A model generated the notes under the pieces. It saw only the letters and a list, made by a program, of their open reading frames with translations. It made no database searches and had not been told where the DNA came from. A program made the translations under genes and the position numbers. Below are positions 44,651 to 54,080 of a stretch of 64,000 bases of DNA, in pieces. Origin of the DNA: Paenibacillus sambharensis (GTDB lineage Bacteria > Bacillota > Bacilli > Paenibacillales > Paenibacillaceae); NCBI RefSeq assembly GCF_003233845.1, contig NZ_QKRB01000058.1, positions 51,479-115,478 of the forward strand, given 5' to 3'. The stretch's first letter is position 1; every line of letters begins with the position of its first letter.

Positions 44651-45547
44651 CTAGTTGCCCCCTTTCGACTCATAGTGAACCCACATCCGCGAGCTGCGGA
44701 ACAGAATAGCCGTTATGATGCCAACGATAATCAGCATGACCCAGGCCATAGCCGAGGCGTAGCCCATGTCGAAGTACACGAACGCCTGACGGAACAGGTA
44801 GAGGGAGTACAGCAGCGTGCCGTCAAGCGGACCGCCTTCACCCTTCGAAATAATGTAGGCTGGAACGAAGGTCATGAATGCGCTGATCGTCTGCATGATC
44901 GTGTTGAACAGGATAACAGGCGTCAGCATCGGAATCGTGATTTTGAAGAACTTCTGGAAGCCGTTTGCTCCATCAACTCCCGCTGCCTCATACAGACTGC
45001 TTGGGATATTCTTCAGGCCTGCCAGGAAGATCAGCATGGAGGAACCAAACTGCCATACCGACAGGAAGATCAGCATCCACAGCGCCGCAAGCGGCTCAGC
45101 AAACCAGCGGACAGCCCCGATGCCAAGCGTATCCAAGAAGAGGTTGACTACCCCTTCATCGCCGAACAGGTTGCGCCACATGATAGATACAGCAACACTT
45201 CCGCCGATGATGGAGGGCAGATAATATAATGTACGGTATAAACCGATTGCCTTCGAAGCCCGGTTCAGCAGCATCGCCACCATCAGCGCGAAAGCGAGAC
45301 GGAGCGGTACTCCTGCAAAGACATAAATTAATGTTACCTTCAGTGATGTGGCATACTTGCTGTCTGACATAAACATTTCCTTGTAGTGTTCGATACCTAC
45401 CCATGAGGGTGTCGTAAACAGATCATAGTCCGTGAAAGATAGATAAAGCGATGCGATTACTGGGATTAACGTAAAACAAAGGAACCCGATGACGAACGGC
45501 CCGATAAAGGCATAGCCCGTCAAATGCTGTTTCCATGCCACTTTCAT
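44651..45547 (-). CDS. Carbohydrate ABC permease (MalF-like)
   Basis: A 298-residue permease with six helices and EAA loop [23 protein letters not shown]. The ATG at 45547 follows AGGAG by eight bases; a TTG at 45556 is an alternative. It is read after the binding-protein gene across a 116-bp gap with a stem-loop that could lower permease levels. Confidence 0.92.
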   Translation of the reverse strand: MKVAWKQHLTGYAFIGPFVIGFLCFTLIPVIASLYLSFTDYDLFTTPSWVGIEHYKEMFMSDSKYATSLKVTLIYVFAGVPLRLAFALMVAMLLNRASKAIGLYRTLYYLPSIIGGSVAVSIMWRNLFGDEGVVNLFLDTLGIGAVRWFAEPLAALWMLIFLSVWQFGSSMLIFLAGLKNIPSSLYEAAGVDGANGFQKFFKITIPMLTPVILFNTIMQTISAFMTFVPAYIISKGEGGPLDGTLLYSLYLFRQAFVYFDMGYASAMAWVMLIIVGIITAILFRSSRMWVHYESKGGN

Positions 45548-45611
45548 TCGTTCCAACTCCTACTGCCCTAGGCACGTATGGGATTTCGGCTGAAGCTTGC
45601 CCGGCCGGGTG

Positions 45612-45635
45612 AGACCAGCCATGAGGCTGGCCTCC
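45612..45635. other. Stem-loop between binding-protein and permease genes
   Basis: GAGACCAGCC and GGCTGGCCTC form a ten-base stem with one mismatch around ATGA. No T run. Such hairpins commonly protect the highly expressed binding-protein mRNA. Confidence 0.55.
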
Positions 45636-45663
45636 CGTCTCCGGGTTATCCGTCGGGAATTAT

Positions 45664-46992
45664 TTATTTATTCTTGCCAAGTACGGCATTGGCTTCCTGG
45701 CGGAATTTCTTGGCTGCTTCTTCCGGTGTTATCTTCTGGAAGTCCATCTGTTCGGAATAGCTCTTCAGCATGTTCATGATTTCCGCAGCACCTACCGGAT
45801 CCGGCGGATCCATCGGCGTGCTGTTTTCTTCTGCCCATGCCACATAGTCGAATACCTTGGCTTGCGCTTCATCCAGATCCGGCTTAATGGCTTCCTTCAC
45901 AACGGAGGATACCGGTACACCGCGCTCGCCTTTGATCAGTTTGTTCGCTTCCACGCTGTTTACCCAGAAGTCGATGAATTTCGCCGCTTCCTCCTTTTGC
46001 TTGGAGTTATTCGAGATGGCAAAATACATGCTTGGCTTCAGGTAAAGTCCCTGCTCCCGGTTTGGCCCCGGCATATGCAGCATTTCGAGAGGCACACCGG
46101 CAATCTGTTGAATCGAAACATACTGGTTCGTCCACTGCCAGATGCCGACGCCCGTACCTTTAACCATCGGGTCATCCTCGGGACCTTTAATCTGTGCTTT
46201 CACATCTGGCGCAGGCGCTGCACCGTACTTCACAAGCTCTGCCAGCCGTCCGAAGAATTCAACGAACAGGGCATCATCTTCATAGCCGAGTGCATTTCCT
46301 TCCGCATTGTACAGATGCTGGCCCTTGGTGCGGAGGAAATACCCGAAGAATACCTCCGGACGCATACCGGTATCGAAATAAAGACCTGTGTTGTCCTTCA
46401 CCTGCTTGGCGATCCGTACGTAGTCCTCCCAAGTCCAGTTCTCATCATCGATCTCTTCTACGCCCGCCTTCTTAAGCGTCTCCGGATTATACTGGAACTG
46501 AACGGTATTGACACCAACGTTGAACGCGTAGAGCTTGACGTCCAGCTTGCCGCCGGCAATGGCATTTTCCGAAATGTTGTCCACATTAATCTGTTCGCCA
46601 ATGTAAGGCGTCAGGTCGGCCAGCTGTCCTTTTTGCGCATACTGGGTGAAGTAGGAGATGTCCATCTGAATAATATCCGGAAGCTCGTTCGCTGCCGCCT
46701 GCGGCGCGAGACGCTTCCAGTAGTCATCGAAGTTCGCGTATTCCGGCTCAATCGTTACATGAGGATTCTCCTGCTGATAAAGCTTGATGACTTCAAGTGT
46801 GTAATCATGCCGAGGCTGACCGCCCCACCAGGCCATCCGGAGCTTAACCGGCTTCTGCTCTCCGCCTTCTCCGCTGTTACCGCTTCCTCCATCGTTGCTT
46901 ACATTACTGCCTCCGCCGTTGCTGCCGCCGCTGCATGCTGCCAGCGAGAACACAAGCGTAAAGGCCAGCATAATGGTCAACCATTTTCTCAT
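45664..46992 (-). CDS. Carbohydrate-binding lipoprotein of the ABC importer
   Basis: A 442-residue family 1 binding protein. Lipobox LAAC, Gly/Ser/Asn-rich linker, then LRMAWWGGQPRHDYTLEVI, NELPDIIQMDISYFTQYA and FAISNNSKQKEEAAKFIDFW. It captures sugar for the two permeases downstream. The start has GAAAGGGGC. A cre-like site lies about 90 bp upstream. The adjacent YesM/YesN pair, read toward it, probably controls it. Confidence 0.92.
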   Translation of the reverse strand: MRKWLTIMLAFTLVFSLAACSGGSNGGGSNVSNDGGSGNSGEGGEQKPVKLRMAWWGGQPRHDYTLEVIKLYQQENPHVTIEPEYANFDDYWKRLAPQAAANELPDIIQMDISYFTQYAQKGQLADLTPYIGEQINVDNISENAIAGGKLDVKLYAFNVGVNTVQFQYNPETLKKAGVEEIDDENWTWEDYVRIAKQVKDNTGLYFDTGMRPEVFFGYFLRTKGQHLYNAEGNALGYEDDALFVEFFGRLAELVKYGAAPAPDVKAQIKGPEDDPMVKGTGVGIWQWTNQYVSIQQIAGVPLEMLHMPGPNREQGLYLKPSMYFAISNNSKQKEEAAKFIDFWVNSVEANKLIKGERGVPVSSVVKEAIKPDLDEAQAKVFDYVAWAEENSTPMDPPDPVGAAEIMNMLKSYSEQMDFQKITPEEAAKKFRQEANAVLGKNK

Positions 46993-47076
46993 GTTTGACG
47001 AGCCCCTTTCTCTTATTTAGAAATGATAAGGCTTACATCTTTAATTTTAGCTATTTTGGTCACATTCGGAATCCAA

Positions 47077-47091
47077 AAAACCGTTTACATT
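47077..47091 (-). promoter_or_regulatory. cre-like site upstream of the sugar importer
   Basis: TGTAAACGGTTTTT on the minus strand matches the first ten positions of the cre consensus TGWAANCGNTNWCA but not the final CA. This would put the importer under CcpA. Confidence 0.4.
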
Positions 47092-47112
47092 GTTTAAAAA
47101 ACAGAGGTCTCG

Positions 47113-48672
47113 TCAAATGAGTGTCTTTTTGTAATCGGATGGAGAGCAGCCGGTATGCTTCTTGAACACCTGGCTGAAGTACTGCGGGTTGTCGCCATAC
47201 CCCAGCCGGTCCGCCAGCTCATAGACCTTCACATCGTCGGCTTCGGCGATCAGCTCGACCGCTTTTTCCATACGCAGCCTTGTTACATAATTGGAAAACT
47301 TCTCGCCCGTCTCCTTCTTGAACAGCTTGCCGAGGTAATCCGGGTTCATGAAGAGAATTTCACTTGCCACCCAGTGCAGCGACAGCCGGGACTCGCCCAG
47401 GTTCTCCAGAATGCAGGAGATCATCCGGTTCACCATATCGGAATGCTTGTTGCGGTGCCTCTCGTAATTAGCCGTGCAGACTTCCCGGATCGACTGGAAC
47501 ATGAACTCGCGGATGGCCTGCAGCGTATCAAGCTCATCCAGTACCGCAAGCCCTTTCAGCCGCTCATGAATGCGGGAGGGCTCTCCCTGCCTGGCACAGG
47601 CCACATAGATTGGAATGACGTAGGATTTGGTAACGGCTGTCTCCAGCCGCAGCTGCGAGAGCGTCTCAAATACATGGCTCAGCTCACGCTCGGCATCCTC
47701 CCAATGCCCGGATTTCACATACAGGCACAGCTGTTCCTCGTCATAGATGAAATCATCGTCTGAGCGGCCGGGCCCCGCGTCGATGTCCTGCTTCGTAATC
47801 AGGCTGCCTTCCCCCAGATAGAACCGGTGCTCCAGGCATTCCAACGTATCCCGGTACATGCGGCGCGCGCCTGTAATATCATCGGGATCACTGACAGCCG
47901 CAGTTGCTTCGAGCTTGTAGTAGCGCCGGAAGGTGCCGCGGATTTCGGCAACGAGCGCATACAGCAGGTCCGTCTCACTCATATCGCGGATCAGCAGCAG
48001 CACCTGCTTCCCAATTGTGGTGCTCAGCAGCAGCACCTGTTCACCGAGCAGGTCCTGGGCAATATTCTTGAGCGCAAAGATATGTTCAAATTCATACTCC
48101 CCTTCAATCTGTAACAGCAGCAGCCGTACCTTGTCATGCTCGACGGGAATGTTGAACAGCCGCCTGAAATTGTCCCAATCCCTGCGTCCGTAGGTCCGGT
48201 TCGTTACCAGCTCCTTCAGGAACTGCTCTCGCGCATGCGGCAGCACCCGCTTCAGCTCCTCCTCCGTCTTCTGAATGAAGGCCTCCTTGCTCTGCTTGCG
48301 GCTGAGCCGGCCGGCCGCCTCCTTCAGAGCATCCTCAATCGTCTGCTCGTTGCAGGGCTTCAAGAGATAATCCTTAACCCCGTAACGCATGGCCGTGCGC
48401 GCATAATCGAAGTCGCTGAAGCCTGAGAGCATGATGAACTCCATGTCCGGGTCCGCTTCCTTCACCTGCTCAATCAGCTGCAGGCCGTCCATGCCCGGCA
48501 TCTTGATATCGGTTATAATGATGTCCGGCCGTTCCCGTTCAATGCTTGCCTTGGCTTCTATCCCATTGCGGGCGGTGCCGATCAGCCTGGTTCCGCAGGA
48601 CGCCCAGTTTACGATCGCCGAGATCCCGTCCAAGATAATTCGCTCGTCATCCACCAGCAGTACCTTATACAT
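47113..48672 (-). CDS. Response regulator, YesN type
   Basis: A 519-residue regulator. Receiver domain at residues 1-120 with acidic DD (8-9), phosphoacceptor Asp55 in IIITDIKMPGMDG and the Lys in LLKPCNE; a long linker; and a C-terminal AraC-type HTH (LHWVASEILFMNPDYLGKLFKKETGEKFSNY, YELADRLGYGDNPQYFSQVFKKHTG). It overlaps the sensor kinase gene by eight bases. Its likely target is the next operon, the sugar ABC importer. Confidence 0.93.
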   Translation of the reverse strand: MYKVLLVDDERIILDGISAIVNWASCGTRLIGTARNGIEAKASIERERPDIIITDIKMPGMDGLQLIEQVKEADPDMEFIMLSGFSDFDYARTAMRYGVKDYLLKPCNEQTIEDALKEAAGRLSRKQSKEAFIQKTEEELKRVLPHAREQFLKELVTNRTYGRRDWDNFRRLFNIPVEHDKVRLLLLQIEGEYEFEHIFALKNIAQDLLGEQVLLLSTTIGKQVLLLIRDMSETDLLYALVAEIRGTFRRYYKLEATAAVSDPDDITGARRMYRDTLECLEHRFYLGEGSLITKQDIDAGPGRSDDDFIYDEEQLCLYVKSGHWEDAERELSHVFETLSQLRLETAVTKSYVIPIYVACARQGEPSRIHERLKGLAVLDELDTLQAIREFMFQSIREVCTANYERHRNKHSDMVNRMISCILENLGESRLSLHWVASEILFMNPDYLGKLFKKETGEKFSNYVTRLRMEKAVELIAEADDVKVYELADRLGYGDNPQYFSQVFKKHTGCSPSDYKKTLI

Positions 48673-50419
48673 GAGAACCCCTCACTTCCTTCGGTAATCG
48701 GATGCTGACACAGGTGCCTTCGCCGCGCTTGCTGCGAATGCTGACGCCGTAAGACTCTCCGAACAGCAGCTTCACCCGTTCGTTAATATTGCGCAGCCCC
48801 ACGCCTGTGCCCTTCGGTTTAACCACGCCCTGATTCAACTGCTCCAGCAGCGACTCATCCATTCCCGGACCATTGTCCTCAACGCTGAGTATGATGTGGT
48901 CGCCTTCGTCGGTGGCCGAGACCTTGATCTGACAGCACTCCAGCATCTGCTCCAGGCCGTAGTTGACCGCGTTCTCGACAAGCGGCTGCAGCGAGAGCTT
49001 CGGAATGCTGTACGGCTTCAGTTGATCGGGGATCTCCAGCTCGAATGCCAGGCGCTCTTCGAAGCGGATTTTCTGAATGTTGATATAATGGCTGACAATA
49101 TCCAGCTCCTGCTCCAGCGGGATCAGCGGCTCCTTCAGGCCGATGGAGGTCCGCAGCAGGTAGCCAAGGGATTCCACCATCACGGAAATCTGCTTCTGCC
49201 CGCCCAGCTTGGCCGTCCAGTTGATCGTCTCCAGCGTGTTATATAGAAAATGAGGGTTGATCTGCGCCTGCAGCATCTTGAACTCGGATTCCTTAATCGA
49301 CAGCTGCTTCACGTAATTCTCCTTGATCAGCTCGTCAATCCGCTGCAGCATAATGCGGAAGTTGCGGTGCAGCTGGCCCGCTTCATCCATTGGCATCAGC
49401 TTGTCATCCGGTTCCTCGGTGTAGGTGAAGTTGCCCATCTGCACCCGCTTCATCTTCGTGTTCAAACGTTCGATCGGATCGGTGATTCCTTTGGAGAAGC
49501 GGAATGAGAAGATGACAGCAGCAAGGAACAGCGCGCCGAACAATACAACCGAGAGCTGCTTGACCGTCACAATCCGGTCGAAGATATCGTCGTACGGGAT
49601 CATGGTCAGATAAGTCCAGCTCGTATATTCGGAAGGGACATAGGTCATGAAATACCGCTTGCCGTCCCGGTCGATAATCTGGAAGCCCTGCTCTCCGGTG
49701 CCCAGCGCGCTGAGCCCGGCGATTGTTTCCGGCGGGTCAATCGGGTAGACCATCCGGTCGCCGTTCAGGATGATGAAGTCAGCCTGCCGGTTGAGCCCCA
49801 GCGAGAAGTTGCGGATCAGCCGCTCCATATCAATGCGGATCATAATTGTACCGAGCTGCTCCAGGCTGAGCTGGTCGAAGGAACGGATCAGCCGGGCTGC
49901 CCCCAGCGCACTGTCATCCTCATTAGGAAGTATCCAGGTATTCCCGCCATCGTTGCCTGCCGTCTCACGCTTGATCCTCCGCAGCTGCTTGCCGGTTGTT
50001 GTCACCCGGTTGACGCCTGACGAATATTCTCCGTTGAAGGCATCCGTGATCTGATAGGAGAGAACATACTGATCAAGGACGCCGAGGTCAATCATCCGCT
50101 CCCTAACTTGGGCAGATACCAGGAAGTTGTCGTACTGCGAGCCGCCATTGCGGATCTTCGTCAGGTTGCTCTGTATGGATTCATCCGTGGCAATACGGTA
50201 GGAAAGCTGCTCCATCTTCCTCAGTTCATTTTCAATACCGACAGAGGTCAGGTTAAGGGCTTTCGCCGACTGCTCGTAAATTTCCTCATCGTAGATCTCA
50301 AAAGCATACTGCTGAATCAATACAATTAGAATGCCGACCGTCAGCATCACAGCCGAGATCAGCACGAACAGCTTGAATTTGATGCGAAGCTGCTGATAAA
50401 GCGTTTTCAATCGGGGCAA
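48665..50419 (-). CDS. Sensor histidine kinase, YesM type
   Basis: A 584-residue membrane kinase: TM helix near residues 16-38, a large extracellular Cache-like sensor, a second TM helix near 300 (LSVVLFGALFLAAVIFSF), HAMP (ITDPIERLNTKMKRV), His-kinase segment QINPHFLYNTLETINW with the phosphoacceptor His, and ATPase motifs VENAVNYG, VEDNGPGM and GTGVGLRNINERV. Starts with TTG after AGGGAGGAAG. Two-component partner of the YesN regulator; it probably senses sugar, perhaps with a binding protein. Confidence 0.93.
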   Translation of the reverse strand: MPRLKTLYQQLRIKFKLFVLISAVMLTVGILIVLIQQYAFEIYDEEIYEQSAKALNLTSVGIENELRKMEQLSYRIATDESIQSNLTKIRNGGSQYDNFLVSAQVRERMIDLGVLDQYVLSYQITDAFNGEYSSGVNRVTTTGKQLRRIKRETAGNDGGNTWILPNEDDSALGAARLIRSFDQLSLEQLGTIMIRIDMERLIRNFSLGLNRQADFIILNGDRMVYPIDPPETIAGLSALGTGEQGFQIIDRDGKRYFMTYVPSEYTSWTYLTMIPYDDIFDRIVTVKQLSVVLFGALFLAAVIFSFRFSKGITDPIERLNTKMKRVQMGNFTYTEEPDDKLMPMDEAGQLHRNFRIMLQRIDELIKENYVKQLSIKESEFKMLQAQINPHFLYNTLETINWTAKLGGQKQISVMVESLGYLLRTSIGLKEPLIPLEQELDIVSHYINIQKIRFEERLAFELEIPDQLKPYSIPKLSLQPLVENAVNYGLEQMLECCQIKVSATDEGDHIILSVEDNGPGMDESLLEQLNQGVVKPKGTGVGLRNINERVKLLFGESYGVSIRSKRGEGTCVSIRLPKEVRGSHV

Positions 50420-50548
50420 TACAGCTTCCTCCCTCCTGGTGCTTCTCTCCTATTGTAGCAAAATCACCCCAGGAGGACATCATACTGTGGGCATGATCTG
50501 GCGGTGTTGCGGTGGCAGCTTTGGCGGCTATGAGAGGCGGCAAAAGAA

Positions 50549-50573
50549 GGGGCCCGGACCATTAAGGCTCGGG
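50549..50573 (-). terminator. Weak terminator after binding-lipoprotein gene 2
   Basis: GCCCGAGCC and GGTCCGGGC pair on the minus strand and are followed by a CCCTTCTTTT tract. Confidence 0.45.
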
Positions 50574-50586
50574 CTCGTGCTTTATA

Positions 50587-51891
50587 CTACTCTGCTTGCT
50601 TCTTGTTTTCATTGTCTAGAAGAAATTGAATCTCCTCTTGCAGCTGCTTCATTGCAGTATCTATATCCCTATCTCCATTAATAATCGAACGAATGGCCTC
50701 ATCACCCAGTGCATATATTTTTGTGTCTAAATGTAAAGGGATAATCGGATACACGATCTCAATAGGTCTTAATTTATAAAAGGCTTCTATATTATGCGAG
50801 CTGTCCATTGCTTTAACTACATCTTCATTGGCTATTAATTGATCCTTTATCCCGGATCGCAGCAACGTATTTGCAAACTCTTTACTGCCTATATACTCAA
50901 GAAATTTAAATGCCGCCTCCGAATGGTTCGTTTTCGAATAAATGCCGAACATATTATTTACATAAACGGATGGACTTTGATCCGGTGTTGACGGGTCAAC
51001 TGGAATAGTGACCAAATCCCATTCGAAATTCGCCTTCGAAAAGTAAGTCATAGCATTGGAATAATCGGTGGTCATAGCAGCATTACCGAGGAAAAATAGA
51101 TTATCCGCATAAGGCTCGCCTTGTGATCCCCCGCCTGTTGCAAGAAACCCTTGTTGCACGGAAGATGAAATTAACTCTATAATTCTCTTCCATCTATCCG
51201 AATATAGCGTTATGTTTCCGTTGCGATCTGTATAAGTCATTTGACTGCTTAACGCAATGTCAGTTGCTAAACTGAACAAATTACGGCCATTGTAATAATA
51301 TCCATAGCTCGCTGAATTATTAGAAGCCGCATTTGAAAACTTGGACGCAAGTAAGAAGACGTCCTCCCATGTCATCTGATTAGTTGGATATGCAATATTG
51401 AAATGGTCAAACATATCTTTGTTATAATACAACGCTTGTCCAGTAAAGGTAGGGGACACCGCATATAAACTCCCGCCGCCTTGCTTCCGTAAATAACCCG
51501 TTACGTTCTCACTTATTTCATTTAGACCGCTGTCCTTGTCAATATACGGATCCAGGTCAAGCAGCAATCCTTCCTCAATAGCATATTGAATGTTGTCTAC
51601 CAATATAATATCAGGCATTTCAGACTCAACTAAGGTTTTAAACTCTTCATTTGTTAAGCCATCTTTGTAATGGGGGTCAAGTGGTATTACTTCGATTTGA
51701 TATTCCGGGAATTTTGTTAAAAATACGTTTCCGTATTTACTAAAAAACTCATCTGAATTATCGTACATTATTTTCAAACCCACAGAACCATCAGGCAGTT
51801 GGTTAGAGCATGATAAAAGCAAGGTACAAGCAAGTGACAAAATCACCGCAGTAAATAAACTCTTTCTCCTCATTATTTTTGATCTATTCAT
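50587..51891 (-). CDS. Orphan ABC solute-binding lipoprotein, paralogue 2
   Basis: A 434-residue family 1 binding protein. Lipobox LLSC, then VGLKIMYDNSDEFFSKYGNV, EMPDIILVDNIQYA, FTGQALYYNKDMFDHFNIAYP and EAAFKFLEYIG. GGAGGG precedes the ATG. Its opening segment matches paralogues 1, 3 and 4 in layout. No permease genes beside it; the sensor kinase gene lies downstream, so it could instead present ligand to that kinase (inference). It is more AT-rich than its neighbours. Confidence 0.82.
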   Translation of the reverse strand: MNRSKIMRRKSLFTAVILSLACTLLLSCSNQLPDGSVGLKIMYDNSDEFFSKYGNVFLTKFPEYQIEVIPLDPHYKDGLTNEEFKTLVESEMPDIILVDNIQYAIEEGLLLDLDPYIDKDSGLNEISENVTGYLRKQGGGSLYAVSPTFTGQALYYNKDMFDHFNIAYPTNQMTWEDVFLLASKFSNAASNNSASYGYYYNGRNLFSLATDIALSSQMTYTDRNGNITLYSDRWKRIIELISSSVQQGFLATGGGSQGEPYADNLFFLGNAAMTTDYSNAMTYFSKANFEWDLVTIPVDPSTPDQSPSVYVNNMFGIYSKTNHSEAAFKFLEYIGSKEFANTLLRSGIKDQLIANEDVVKAMDSSHNIEAFYKLRPIEIVYPIIPLHLDTKIYALGDEAIRSIINGDRDIDTAMKQLQEEIQFLLDNENKKQAE

Positions 51892-52039
51892 TCATGGGTC
51901 CCTCCAAATTCTGGTATATTAGTAGAGACATCTGGAGCCAGCTAAAAGTTTCAAATAGACATGAGAAAACAAGCCACTCCACTTGCTATAACCCTTGATC
52001 ATCTGCCGGCTGCCCACAGCGGAAGCTTGAAATTATAGG

Positions 52040-52068
52040 TTGATGGTCTTTCCATATCATGGTAACAT
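52040..52068 (+). promoter_or_regulatory. Putative promoter of the macrolide kinase leader
   Basis: -35 TTGATG (52040-52045) and -10 TAACAT (52063-52068) with a 17-base spacer. Transcription would start near 52075 and give a leader of about 330 nt. Confidence 0.5.
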
Positions 52069-52100
52069 TACCTTAACTTTATTGGAACGGAGGGTTACGT

Positions 52101-52139
52101 GTGGTAAATCACATCCGGTTGCGTAACGTATGCATCTAA
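52101..52139 (+). CDS. Putative leader peptide MVNHIRLRNVCI
   Basis: A 12-codon ORF (GTG to TAA) with CGGAGGG six bases before the start. It contains Arg-Leu-Arg, a +X+ motif at which ribosomes carrying a macrolide arrest; the same RLR is known from the ErmD leader peptide. It lies in the leader of a macrolide kinase gene. Codons 8-12 and the stop are part of a stem-loop (TAACGTA at 52124-52130 with TACGTTA at 52149-52155, plus an inner TGCA/TGCA stem), which a stalled ribosome would disrupt. Confidence 0.65.
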   Translation: MVNHIRLRNVCI

Positions 52140-52158
52140 CTGCAGCTGTACGTTATCT

Positions 52159-52352
52159 CTGCCTGCCGGCGGAGGAATCGGGAGTGGTCTGCCTGCCCAC
52201 GGATAACCCTGTTGATCTGACCTTTCAAGGATGAGCGGTCCTTCTCTGCCACTTGGCGGCCTGCTGCTCCTTGTCCTGTCATGTATGAACGGCGTCACCC
52301 TATACGAATGGCACCCGGCATTCTCCATTTCCGTTCACTCCGGCACAGGCAG
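52159..52352 (+). promoter_or_regulatory. Potential antiterminator pairing in the mph leader
   Basis: CTGCCTG (52159-52165) is complementary to CAGGCAG (52346-52352), the 5' side of the terminator. The next CCGG (52166-52169) can pair with CCGG (52340-52343), and GAG with CTC further out. A second CTGCCTG at 52189-52195 could compete. Pairing would prevent the terminator hairpin. Confidence 0.55.
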
Positions 52353-52379
52353 CGATATGCCTGTGTTTTTCTATTTTCT
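52344..52379 (+). terminator. Attenuator terminator before the macrolide kinase gene
   Basis: A perfect eight-base stem CACAGGCA/TGCCTGTG with loop GCGATA, followed at once by TTTTTCTATTTTCT. It ends 27 bases before the kinase ATG. No upstream gene on this strand needs it, so it most likely controls read-through into the kinase gene. Confidence 0.8.
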
Positions 52380-52406
52380 AAATGCGAGCGAAGGAGTGGT
52401 TACAGA

Positions 52407-53336
52407 ATGAAAACTGTGGATCGTGATGAAGACGGAAGTGTTAAGCAGGAGCTCATCAGAGCTGCAAACGACAATGGCCTCCTGCTGAATGAGGATGATT
52501 TGGAGCTCAACGAGTCGGGAATGGATTTCCTCGTCGCTTTCGCGAAGGATCTAGAAGGCCAGAGCTGGGTGCTGCGCAAGCCAAGAAGAGCGGATGTATG
52601 GGAGCGGGCACTTAATGAGCGCAATGCGCTGAATCTGGTTCGCCGCTACCTGCCGGTACAGGTACCCGATTGGAGGATTTGCTCGCCTGAGCTGATCGCG
52701 TATCCGCTGCTCAGCGGCCAGCCGCTGGCTGTTGTGGATCCCGCGGGAAGCGGTTATCTGTGGCAGGTTGAGCAGCAGGCCTTGAATGATTCGTTCTTCA
52801 ACTCGCTCGCAAGAGCACTGGCTGCCCTGCACAGCATCGATCACGCTGCCGCAGCCGAGGCCGGGCTTAAGGTTAAGCAGCCGCTCGAAGCCCGGGAGGC
52901 ATTCGCGGAGCAGTTCGAAGAGGCAAAGCGTTACTTCGATATCCCCACCCCTCTTCTCGAGCGATGGACGATCTGGCTATCCGTCAGCTCGGGTTGGCCT
53001 AGCCACTCGGTACTGAACCATGGCGATCTGCATCCGCCGCATATTCTGATCGACGAGACGCAGCGTGTAACAGGCTTCATTGACTGGACGGAAGCCGAAG
53101 TTGGCAATCCGGGGAAGGATTTTGTCATCTATTACGCCCTCTTCGGTGATGACGGGCTTCGTGACCTGCTGAGGCGCTACGAGCTGGCAGGCGGGAAAGT
53201 GTGGCCTGAGATGGCCCAGCATATCGCCGAGCAGTGGGCGGCCTATCCGATCCAGGTAGCCGCATTTGCCCTCATGACCGGCAAGGAATCCGATATGGAG
53301 ATGGCGCAGAATATGATTGACGGCTGGCAGGTTTAG
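52407..53336 (+). CDS. Macrolide 2'-phosphotransferase
   Basis: A 309-residue aminoglycoside/macrolide-kinase-fold enzyme, the usual Mph length. Motifs: AFAKDLEGQSWVLRKPRR (nucleotide-binding lobe), the catalytic loop LNHGDLHPPHILID and the metal site GFIDWTEAEVGNPGKDF, all in the style of Mph enzymes. It would phosphorylate the 2'-hydroxyl of macrolides with GTP or ATP and inactivate them. ATG 52407 lies ten bases after AAGGAG; the frame is open further upstream, but through the attenuator. The leader with an RLR peptide and terminator supports macrolide-induced expression. Chromosomal and not beside mobile genes. Confidence 0.85.
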   Translation: MKTVDRDEDGSVKQELIRAANDNGLLLNEDDLELNESGMDFLVAFAKDLEGQSWVLRKPRRADVWERALNERNALNLVRRYLPVQVPDWRICSPELIAYPLLSGQPLAVVDPAGSGYLWQVEQQALNDSFFNSLARALAALHSIDHAAAAEAGLKVKQPLEAREAFAEQFEEAKRYFDIPTPLLERWTIWLSVSSGWPSHSVLNHGDLHPPHILIDETQRVTGFIDWTEAEVGNPGKDFVIYYALFGDDGLRDLLRRYELAGGKVWPEMAQHIAEQWAAYPIQVAAFALMTGKESDMEMAQNMIDGWQV

Positions 53337-53371
53337 CTGGCTGATAAGGCACTGTAGCTGCACTTACACAC

Positions 53372-53418
53372 AAAAGAGGCTGTTCCAAGCGCCATCTGAG
53401 ATGGCGCGGAACAGCCTC
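53372..53418. terminator. Bidirectional terminator between mph and the gene fragment
   Basis: GAGGCTGTTCC and GGAACAGCCTC form an 11-base stem, extended by GCCATCT/AGATGGC. AAAA precedes and ATTTTT follows. Nearly the same hairpin ends the complete oxidoreductase gene at 55377-55436. Confidence 0.85.
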
Positions 53419-53459
53419 ATCATTTTTCGTCAGGAATACCGCAGTCAGCCCTGCTTGCC

Positions 53460-53954
53460 TTACCCGTGGAACTTCACCAGATCCGCCACCTGCACCGGCT
53501 GGCCTGTACGGATGGCCTTGTTCGCCGCAATGCCCGTCAGGATCGAGCGTGCTCCGTCCGTGTGGTCGGCCGCGCGCTTGAATTTGTCCTCTACCGGAAC
53601 GCCGAAAATATCATTCAGCAGCACCGGATCGCCCCCGCCGTGACCGCCTACGCCTTCCTCCACTTCAACCTCATAAGGAGCGCCGAACATCGGGAATACA
53701 TGGATGGACTTGTTCTGCAGGGCGCCTTCCAGCGCCTTGTCACCGCCTGAGTTGACGTAAGACTTCTCTACAATCTTCATCTCGATGCGGCCCTTCGTGC
53801 CGTTGAAGGCAATCTGATAGCCCTCCCAAGGCATATACGCATTCAGGGAATAGGTCAGAATCGCATTGGTCTTGTAGCGGACCATCACGCCCATCGTATC
53901 CTCAATATTGATGCCGTCGCCGAACACGCTCTGATCGCGGCGGTAGCCGTCCTC
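53460..53954 (-). pseudogene. Truncated Gfo/Idh/MocA oxidoreductase (3' part only)
   Basis: About 165 codons matching the C-terminal part of the complete gene at 55469-56764, almost without amino-acid change (for example DKFKRAADH against DKFNRAADH), but with many synonymous differences. Homology, including the terminator, begins at 53372 and stops at 53954, where the sequence jumps to an unrelated frame. There is no start or NAD-binding half, so the fragment cannot make an enzyme. Confidence 0.9.
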
Positions 53955-54052
53955 GGGACATCTATTACGGCACCCTGGTAATCCGGTTGGAGAAAGAAGG
54001 ACGATCACGGAAAGCTGCAACCGCCGAGGTTTTCCATTTTACCTCTCCCTAG
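53955..54052 (+). pseudogene. 3' fragment of an unidentified plus-strand gene
   Basis: Directly across the break at 53954/53955 an open frame of about 31 codons, beginning DIYYGTLVIRLEKEGRSRK, runs to TAG at 54050-54052. It ends ATAEVFHFTSP. It reads like a genuine protein terminus whose 5' part was lost at the junction; family not recognised. Confidence 0.45.
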
Positions 54053-54080
54053 CAGTAATGGTTAAGTTACGCAATTAACA

